From Nocardioides sp. (GTDB taxonomy: Bacteria > Actinomycetota > Actinomycetes > Propionibacteriales > Nocardioidaceae), in NCBI GenBank assembly GCA_031177735.1, contig JAPSKJ010000175.1, forward strand, positions 1 through 5,419: a stretch of 5,419 bases of DNA, given 5' to 3'. Positions 1 to 4,409 of the stretch are shown here, one piece after another (the stretch's first letter is position 1; each line of letters starts with the position of its first letter). The notes beneath the pieces were generated by a model. The model saw only the letters and a list, made by a program, of their open reading frames with translations. It was not told where the DNA came from and ran no database searches. Made by a program: the position numbers and the translations under genes.

Positions 1-291
1 GCCCAGTTCGAGGCGGGGCGCGCCCGCGCGCAGGTCGCCCGGGTGGTGGCGGGGGTGGCCGACCCTCCTGGCCCCGAGGAGCTCAAGACGATGGTCGACG
101 AGGTGCTGCGCGGCATCGCCGGCAGCGACTTCGCCGACGTGCTGCTGCGCGCCAGCGCCTTCGCCCGCGTCATCGCCACCGGGCGAGCCGCCTCCGCAGG
201 CGCCAGCCACGACGACGTACGCCGGATGCTGCTGCTCGCCGAGCAGCTCGAGACGGCGGGACATGTGGAACTGGAACAAAGGTTGGGGTGA
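1..291 (+). CDS. C-terminal part of an unrecognised helical protein (5' end outside window)
   Basis: The frame is open from the first base and closes at TGA 289-291, so the visible 96 residues are probably the C-terminus of a longer protein. The GTG codons at 43 and 46 lie inside this frame and have no ribosome binding site, so I do not take them as starts. The visible part is rich in Ala, Arg, Leu, Glu and Val and is predicted mostly helical: an Arg/Ala-rich stretch, a Pro/Gly break (DPPGPEE), then amphipathic helices ending in LLLAEQLETAGHVELEQRLG. I see no catalytic motif, cysteine, transmembrane segment or helix-turn-helix that I can name, and do not recognise the family. Its last codons hold a candidate promoter for the next gene. 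Coding status rests on the open frame and GC3 bias; function is unknown. Confidence 0.6.
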   Translation, partial: AQFEAGRARAQVARVVAGVADPPGPEELKTMVDEVLRGIAGSDFADVLLRASAFARVIATGRAASAGASHDDVRRMLLLAEQLETAGHVELEQRLG

Positions 292-298
292 AGTGGTT
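273..298 (+). promoter_or_regulatory. Candidate ECF-sigma (SigR/SigH-like) promoter upstream of the MazF-like gene
   Basis: GGAAC at 273-277 is followed by exactly 18 bases and then GTT at 296-298. This matches the -35/-10 pattern known for actinobacterial SigR/SigH-type promoters (GGAAY-N18-GTT). The surrounding bases (about 261-300) are roughly half G+C, far below the rest of the window, as expected of a promoter. Transcription would start near 303-306, leaving a leader of about 70 bases before GTG 373. An alternative is a vegetative -10 TAGAGT at 298-303, but no convincing -35 is correctly spaced for it. The motif is short and lies inside the end of a coding frame, so chance is possible. 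Confidence 0.35.
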
Positions 299-349
299 AG
301 AGTGAGCGTCGAGCACGTCGGGCCGCGGCAGCCCCGGGTCCCAAAATTA

Positions 350-364
350 GCCGCTACGAGCGGC
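350..364 (+). promoter_or_regulatory. Small hairpin just upstream of the MazF-like start codon
   Basis: GCCGCT (350-355) and AGCGGC (359-364) form a perfect 6-bp stem around a 3-base loop (ACG). The stem ends 8 bases before GTG 373, where a Shine-Dalgarno sequence would normally lie, and none is visible. It could restrain translation initiation, or be a weak end signal for the upstream gene, but no T-tract follows. A 6-bp GC stem is common by chance at this base composition. Confidence 0.3.
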
Positions 365-372
365 CACGCGCC

Positions 373-924
373 GTGAGGCGCTCCCGGTCCGGCGTGCTCG
401 CACCTCTTCTCCGCCGAGGTCTCGGCCGGCAGTCGGGCGGGATCCTCCGTCGGCTGCTGCCGAGCCGTCAGCTGCGCGGCGCCGCCGCCCGAGCCGGGCA
501 GGCCGTCGAGATCGTCGTCAGCTACCTGCCCCAGGTCGACGACGCGCCCGATCCGGGCGAGGTGGTGTGGGCCTGGGTCCCCTACGAGGACGACCCACAG
601 CGTGGCAAGGACCGCCCCGTCCTGGTCATCGGCCACCGCGACGGGACCCTGTGCGGGTTGATGCTCTCCAGCCAGGACCACGACGCCGACGCCGCGGACG
701 AGGCCCGGCACGGTCGCTACTGGATGGATATCGGCTCCGGGGAGTGGGATCGTGAGGGCCGGCCCAGCGAGGTGCGGCTCGACCGGCTGGTGGAGCTCAC
801 GGCTGAGGGCGTGCGTCGCGAGGGCGCCGCGCTGGACCGGCGGACTTTCGACGAGGTGATCTCGGCCGCACGCCGCTTCCACGCCTTTGCCCGGCCAGTC
901 AAGCCCTCACGCCGGGTTCGCTAA
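373..924 (+). CDS. PemK/MazF-family (type II toxin-like) protein
   Basis: This 183-residue protein has a PemK/MazF fold at about residues 60-170. Characteristic stretches are PGEVVWAWVPYEDD followed by GKDRPVLVIG (residues 61-87, with the conserved R81 of the RPVLV motif), LMLSSQDH (96-103) and SEVRLDRLVEL (132-142). MazF enzymes are single-strand RNA endonucleases that use an Arg and a Thr; by position S99/S100 replaces the usual Thr, so activity is uncertain. Residues 1-45 form a basic Arg/Leu/Ala-rich extension absent from short MazF toxins of about 110 residues. GTG 373 is the first start in frame after TAG 298-300; GTG 394 is the alternative. Neither has a ribosome binding site. No antitoxin-like gene (AbrB, RHH or Phd type) lies beside it, so it looks solitary. 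Related stand-alone proteins occur in actinobacteria, and a toxin role is not established from sequence. Confidence 0.82.
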   Translation: MRRSRSGVLAPLLRRGLGRQSGGILRRLLPSRQLRGAAARAGQAVEIVVSYLPQVDDAPDPGEVVWAWVPYEDDPQRGKDRPVLVIGHRDGTLCGLMLSSQDHDADAADEARHGRYWMDIGSGEWDREGRPSEVRLDRLVELTAEGVRREGAALDRRTFDEVISAARRFHAFARPVKPSRRVR

Positions 925-930
925 GGTCTC

Positions 931-963
931 GCCCGAGGGCTGCGACGTCGCCGCCCCGGGGCG
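931..963. repeat. Cluster of three adjacent inverted repeats before the lipoprotein gene
   Basis: The 50-bp gap holds GCCC-GA-GGGC at 931-940, the perfect palindrome GCGACGTCGC at 942-951 and, directly abutting it, the perfect palindrome CGCCCCGGGGCG at 952-963. The last touches the ribosome binding site of the solute-binding protein gene. Such a cluster could be operator sites for a dimeric repressor, or RNA hairpins that gate the ribosome binding site or attenuate readthrough from the upstream gene. I recognise no named operator. High GC content makes short palindromes common, but three in 33 bases is denser than I would expect. Confidence 0.4.
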
Positions 964-969
964 AGGAGG
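963..969 (+). promoter_or_regulatory. Ribosome binding site that decides the lipoprotein start
   Basis: GAGGAGG at 963-969 is the strongest Shine-Dalgarno sequence next to any start in this window. It ends 5 bases before GTG 975, which is ideal spacing. The GTG at 969 overlaps the motif itself and cannot use it, and GTG 984 is 14 bases away, so 975 is preferred. Confidence 0.7.
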
Positions 970-974
970 TGCGA

Positions 975-2390
975 GTGGGCTCGGTGCGAGGCGTACGACG
1001 CGTGGCGATCGCGGCGATGACGCTGACCCTGGGCCTCGGGCTGACGGCCTGCACCGGCGACTCCGAGGAGCCTCCGGCCGCGGGCGGGTCGCCCTCGGCC
1101 ACCGCCGGTCCCTCCGAGCCCGCCGACACCGGCTCCGCGCCCGACATCACCTTCGGCGTGTTCGGCAGCCCGGCCGAGATCACCGCCTACCAGGACGTGA
1201 TCACCGCCTACAACGCCTCGACCGACTCCGCGGACATCACCCTGCAGGCCTGGCCGGACGACGCCTCGTTGATGGCGGCTCTCAACAGCGGCGCACCGCG
1301 ACGCAACCCCGACGTCTTCCTGATCAAGCGCGACGACCTCGACCCGCTCATGGAGAGCGAGCTCGTCCAGCCGGTCGACTCCTACCTCGACGCCCGCAGC
1401 GTCGACCTCGGCGACCGCTACTCCCGCGAGGCGCTCGAGGCGTTCTCCGGCGACCACCGGCTGCAGTGCATGCCCTACGGCGTCTCGCCGCAGGTCGTCT
1501 ACTACAACACCGACCTGGTCGACTTCGACCGGATGGCCGCGCGCGGCCTCGACGTGCCGAGCGACCCCGACCTCGACCGGTGGACGATCGACGACTTCGC
1601 GGAGGCGGCGACCTTCGCCACGCACCGCCGCCGGGGCACCCGCGGGCTCGCGGTCGACCCGACGCTGCGCGGGCTGGCGCCGTTCATCTACTCCGGTGGC
1701 GGGAAGATCGTCGACGACGAGGAGGAGCCGACGTCGCTGGCGTTCTCCGACGGCGACACCCGTTCCGCGCTGGAGGCGGTGCTGCCGGTGCTGCGCAACG
1801 CGGCGATCACGCTGACCCCCGAGCAGCTCGCCCAGGCCTCGCCGCTGGAGTGGTTCCAGCAGGGCAAGCTCGGCATGCTGATCGGCGACCGGTCGCTGAC
1901 CCCGCTGCTGCGGGCCAACAAGGACCTGCGCTGGGACGTCATGCCGATCCCGGTCGTCGACTCGGCCGCCACCATCGGTGACTACAGCGGCCTGTGCCTC
2001 AGCGCCGCCACGCCGGATCAGGAGCGGGCCGCCGACCTGCTCGCCGCGCTGGTCTCCGACGAGCTGGTCAGCACCGTCGCCCGCACCGGCTACGTCGTCC
2101 CGGTCAACACCAAGGTCGCCCTCTCCGACGACTTCCTGCAGGTGGCCAAGATGCCGCTCAACAGCAAGGTCTTCGTGAGCAGCGTCCGCACCATGCGCAC
2201 GCTGCCCGTGGCCGGGCAGTGGGCGGAGCTGGAGCGCGCCGTCGCCCCCGCCCTGGAGCAGCTCCTCGCCGGCGGCCCGACCATCGACCTCGAGGCCCTC
2301 ACCGAGCAGATCGACGAGAGCTCCCTGAGCGTGCTCGCTCCGGAGGAGGAGCCCACCCCGGAGGAGACGGCCGCTCCCGAGGAGGAGTAG
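975..2390 (+). CDS. ABC-transporter extracellular solute-binding lipoprotein (family 1)
   Basis: This 471-residue protein starts at GTG 975 (see the ribosome binding site at 963). It has a lipoprotein signal: Arg-rich n-region (residues 5-9), hydrophobic core (10-23) and lipobox LTAC with the lipidated Cys26. A Pro/Ser/Ala/Gly linker follows (27-56), then a periplasmic-binding-like domain of the carbohydrate-type family (SBP_bac_1) at about 57-450. Supporting stretches are ITFGVFGSPAEITAYQDVI, NPDVFLIKRDDL, MPYGVSPQVVYYNTDL, WTIDDFAEAATFA and WFQQGKLGMLIGD. Cys165 and Cys341 are the only other cysteines and could form a disulfide. The tail (457-471) is acidic and proline-rich, ending APEEE. 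Such proteins capture a solute outside the membrane and deliver it to an ABC permease; no permease or ATPase gene is adjacent, so partners must be encoded elsewhere or it acts differently. The ligand cannot be named; sugars are typical for the family. It may be co-transcribed with the MazF-like gene 50 bp upstream. Confidence 0.88.
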   Translation: MGSVRGVRRVAIAAMTLTLGLGLTACTGDSEEPPAAGGSPSATAGPSEPADTGSAPDITFGVFGSPAEITAYQDVITAYNASTDSADITLQAWPDDASLMAALNSGAPRRNPDVFLIKRDDLDPLMESELVQPVDSYLDARSVDLGDRYSREALEAFSGDHRLQCMPYGVSPQVVYYNTDLVDFDRMAARGLDVPSDPDLDRWTIDDFAEAATFATHRRRGTRGLAVDPTLRGLAPFIYSGGGKIVDDEEEPTSLAFSDGDTRSALEAVLPVLRNAAITLTPEQLAQASPLEWFQQGKLGMLIGDRSLTPLLRANKDLRWDVMPIPVVDSAATIGDYSGLCLSAATPDQERAADLLAALVSDELVSTVARTGYVVPVNTKVALSDDFLQVAKMPLNSKVFVSSVRTMRTLPVAGQWAELERAVAPALEQLLAGGPTIDLEALTEQIDESSLSVLAPEEEPTPEETAAPEEE

Positions 2391-2406
2391 CCCTCAGTCC
2401 TCCTCG
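2378..2406. terminator. Candidate bidirectional terminator enclosing both convergent stop codons
   Basis: CGAGGAGGA at 2378-2386 pairs perfectly with TCCTCCTCG at 2398-2406, giving a 9-bp GC-rich stem with an 11-base loop. The loop holds both stop codons: TAG 2388-2390 of the lipoprotein gene and TGA (2396-2394) of the RNase D gene. The arms are the Glu/Asp-rich C-terminal codons of the two convergent genes, so each transcript carries the same hairpin at its end. There is no T-tract on either side, but actinobacterial terminators often lack one. With only 3 bp between the genes, this is the only terminator-like structure I found. Confidence 0.5.
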
Positions 2407-3713
2407 TCGGGCAGCGTGACCGGCTCGACCGGCAGGTCGGGCGAGCGGTCGGCCTCGAGGATCGCCGTGGTCAGCAACGGCGCGGTGAGGGCGATCTGCC
2501 AGCCGCGGGCGCCGTAGCCGGCAAGCAGGTCGGCGACCTGGTCGAGCAGGTCGCCGGGCTCGCGGGTGCGCGGCGGCGTCCAGAGGGTGCGCCGCAGGTA
2601 GTCGGGAGTGAGGAGGTTCTCGACCGGCAGGTTGTGGCGCTCGGACAGCTCGGCCAGGCCGGCCCGGGCGAAGCTGAGCCGGCGGGCGGCGACGGGATCC
2701 TTCTCGGCCCACGCGCGCGCGGTCGGCGGCCCGTCGCCCCGCGGTGTGCGGGCGGGGAGCTCGGCGTCCGGCATCTCCACCGCGCGCTGGAGCGCGGCGA
2801 CCCAGCGGCTGCTGTAGCGCTCCGCACCGCGGCCGTGGAAGCCCTTGGTCGCCAGCAGCGCCTCCCTGGTGGTGGGCAGTGCCGAGGCGGCCGCGACGAT
2901 CGCTGCGTCGGGGATGATCCGTCCCGGGGTCACGTCGCGCTGCTGGGCGAGCTGGTCGCGGGTCTCCCACAGCAGCTGGACCGCCGCCAGGCCGCGGCGA
3001 CCCCGCACCTTGTGCATCCCGGAGGTACGCCGCCAGGCATCCACCCGCGGCGTCGGCTCGAAGCCGCGCAGGTGGTCGAACTCCTGCCGCGCCCACTCCG
3101 CCTTGCCCGCGGCCTCGAGCTCGGCAGCCAGCGCGTCGCGCAGCTCGACGAGCACCTCGACGTCCAAGGCGGCGTACTCGAGCCAGGAGGCGGGCAACGG
3201 GCGGGTCGACCAGTCGGCCGCCGAGTGCTCCTTGAGCATCTGGAAGCCCAGCACCGTCTCGACCAGGGTGGCCAGCCCGACACGGGGGTAGCCGAGCAGC
3301 CGTCCGGCGAGCTCGGTGTCGAAGAGCGCGGACGGGCGCAGGCCGAGCTCGGCGAGGCAGGGCAGGTCCTGGGTGGCGGCGTGGAGGATCCACTCGGTGC
3401 CCTCCAGCGCCTCGGCGAGCGGAGCCAGCGTGCTCAGGCCGATCGGGTCGACCAGCCAGGTGCCGGCACCGTCGCGGCGCAGCTGGATGAGGTAGGCGCG
3501 GTTGGAGTAGCGGTAGCCCGACGCCCGCTCGGCGTCGATGCCGACCGGGCCGGTGCCGGCGGCGATCGCGGCGGCGCAGGCCTGCAGGCCCTCGTCGGTG
3601 TCGGTGACCTCGGGGAGGCCGTCGCGCAGGGTCAGCAGGGGCGCGGGCGGCGCCTCCGGCTCGGCCGCGGCGTCGGGAGCCTCGGTCTCCGGGAGCTCGT
3701 CGGACGCGGACAT
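2394..3713 (-). CDS. rnd: Ribonuclease D family 3'-5' exoribonuclease (DEDDy exonuclease plus HRDC domain)
   Basis: The 439-residue cytoplasmic protein starts at ATG 3713, whose A is the last base of the upstream gene's TGA (TGATG). The N-terminus (1-26) is an acidic Ala/Pro/Glu-rich tail, probably disordered. The DEDDy exonuclease domain (about 35-205) has all expected residues: Exo I GIDAE (D60, E62), Exo II HAATQD (D116) and Exo III YAALD (Y180, D184). An HRDC domain follows at about 235-315 (VRGRRGLAAVQLLWETRDQL ... ATKGFHGRG), then a second helical HRDC-like region to about 410 (NLPVENLLTPDYLRRTLW). RNase D enzymes trim 3' ends of tRNA and other structured RNA precursors using two metal ions. 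Its length and two C-terminal helical domains fit the family. It is probably translated together with DUF3000. The frame stays open further upstream, but those starts would overlap DUF3000 extensively. The exact RNA substrates here are not shown. Confidence 0.92.
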   Translation of the reverse strand: MSASDELPETEAPDAAAEPEAPPAPLLTLRDGLPEVTDTDEGLQACAAAIAAGTGPVGIDAERASGYRYSNRAYLIQLRRDGAGTWLVDPIGLSTLAPLAEALEGTEWILHAATQDLPCLAELGLRPSALFDTELAGRLLGYPRVGLATLVETVLGFQMLKEHSAADWSTRPLPASWLEYAALDVEVLVELRDALAAELEAAGKAEWARQEFDHLRGFEPTPRVDAWRRTSGMHKVRGRRGLAAVQLLWETRDQLAQQRDVTPGRIIPDAAIVAAASALPTTREALLATKGFHGRGAERYSSRWVAALQRAVEMPDAELPARTPRGDGPPTARAWAEKDPVAARRLSFARAGLAELSERHNLPVENLLTPDYLRRTLWTPPRTREPGDLLDQVADLLAGYGARGWQIALTAPLLTTAILEADRSPDLPVEPVTLPDEED

Positions 3714-4339
3714 CAGGGCGTCGGGCCCCGCTGCCCCCGCCGGCTGGGGATGACCGCGACACCGTCCGGGACGGGCGGCAGGCCGGCGGCGGTGCACAGC
3801 AGCTCGCCCCAGGCCTCGACGTGCGGCGCGACGTCGAGGGACGTGCCCTGGGCCACCGGGGTCCACGACGCGCGGAGCTCGACCTGCGCGGTGGTGTCCT
3901 CCTCGGCCATGCCGCCGAAGCTCTCGGTGGCGACCCGGGTCACCGTGCCGGACATCGCGGCGGCCTCCGCGCCGTGGGCGTCGAGCGCCTCCACCAGCCA
4001 CGACCAGCCGACCTCGCCGAGCATCGGGTCGGTGATCAGCTCGGCGTCGACCTCGGCGCGGACGTAGGCGACGAACCGGAAGGTGCCGCCGGCCCAGGCG
4101 TCGTTGCCGTCGGGGTCGTGCAGCAGGATCAGCCGGCCGGTGCCGACGTCGACGCCGTCGACGGTGACGTCGGCGGACAGCGCGGAGGCATAGGGAGCGA
4201 TGCGCTGCGGGGCCGGCATCTCCTCGCAGAAGACCTCCGGGCGCAGCCGGGCGGCGTGGAGCCCGGCAACGGCGGACCGGAACTCCGCCGGGCCCGATGG
4301 CGCACCCGTGCCCGGGTGCGTCTCCTCACGCACGACCAT
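3713..4339 (-). CDS. DUF3000 family protein
   Basis: This 208-residue protein of unknown function matches what I recall of the actinobacterial DUF3000 family (M. tuberculosis Rv2680 type). Recognisable stretches are FRSAVAGLHAARLRPEVFCEE (20-40), PQRIAPYASALSADV (44-58), GRLILLHDPDGNDAWAGGTFR (68-88), DAELITDPMLGEVGWSWLVEAL (98-119) and the TATESFGG-like VATESFGGM with DVAPHVEAWGELLCTAAGLPP near the end. There is no signal peptide or transmembrane segment, so it is probably cytosolic. ATG 4339 is chosen because the family-like sequence begins shortly after it; the frame stays open to 4606, but that would run deep into hemE on the other strand. There is no good Shine-Dalgarno sequence, and a -10-like hexamer lies 7 bases upstream, so the mRNA may be leaderless. 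Its TGA overlaps the RNase D ATG, which suggests coupled translation and perhaps a related RNA role, an inference from neighbourhood only. Confidence 0.88.
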   Translation of the reverse strand: MVVREETHPGTGAPSGPAEFRSAVAGLHAARLRPEVFCEEMPAPQRIAPYASALSADVTVDGVDVGTGRLILLHDPDGNDAWAGGTFRFVAYVRAEVDAELITDPMLGEVGWSWLVEALDAHGAEAAAMSGTVTRVATESFGGMAEEDTTAQVELRASWTPVAQGTSLDVAPHVEAWGELLCTAAGLPPVPDGVAVIPSRRGQRGPTP

Positions 4340-4346
4340 GCCACCC

Positions 4347-4352
4347 ACCCTA
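4347..4352 (-). promoter_or_regulatory. Candidate -10 element for a leaderless DUF3000-rnd transcript
   Basis: On the minus strand TAGGGT (4352 to 4347) fits the actinobacterial TANNNT -10 pattern. Exactly 7 bases separate it from ATG 4339, so transcription would begin at or next to the start codon. This fits the missing Shine-Dalgarno sequence. No convincing -35 is seen 16-18 bases upstream, which is common for actinobacterial promoters. The hexamer touches the inverted repeat at 4352. Confidence 0.4.
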
Positions 4353-4371
4353 GGCGCCGCGCCTGGCGCGG
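4352..4371. repeat. Two overlapping palindromes in the hemE/DUF3000 divergent region
   Basis: AGGCGC-C-GCGCCT (4352-4364) and CCGCGCC-T-GGCGCGG (4357-4371) are both perfect inverted repeats and share bases 4357-4364, so they cannot both form hairpins at once. They lie between the DUF3000 start and the hemE start and overlap the candidate DUF3000 -10 element. This is a plausible operator position controlling one or both genes. It does not resemble the AT-rich iron box of DtxR/IdeR. GC-rich composition makes chance palindromes possible. Confidence 0.4.
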
Positions 4372-4409
4372 ATGTGCGAACACGCCGTGGGCGGTGCGAC
4401 CATCGTGGC

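Noticed and set aside
1..291. The upstream frame as an antitoxin for the MazF-like protein
   Set aside because: It is open to the left edge, has no AbrB, RHH, Phd or other antitoxin motif, and is separated by 81 bp that contain a candidate promoter.
921..1625. Minus-strand frame of over 200 codons opposite the lipoprotein gene
   Set aside because: Low-complexity Val/Gly/Arg composition, no family resemblance, and it lies antisense to a well-supported gene.
887..1981. Long plus-strand frame overlapping the lipoprotein gene
   Set aside because: Its translation is an Arg/Gly/Pro/Ala-rich out-of-frame reading typical of high-GC DNA, while the overlapping frame encodes a clear lipoprotein with a lipobox and a ribosome binding site.
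2299..3762. Long minus-strand frame of nearly 490 codons overlapping rnd
   Set aside because: Arg/Ala/Gly/Pro-rich frame-shifted reading of the RNase D gene; the rnd frame carries all DEDDy residues.
3714..4001. Earlier start for RNase D (up to 4001)
   Set aside because: It would overlap about half of DUF3000; the TGATG junction at 3713 is the natural start and gives a family-typical length.
2634..4067. Long plus-strand frame opposite rnd and DUF3000
   Set aside because: Shadow of two well-supported minus-strand genes, with Gly/Arg/Gln-rich composition and no recognisable motif.
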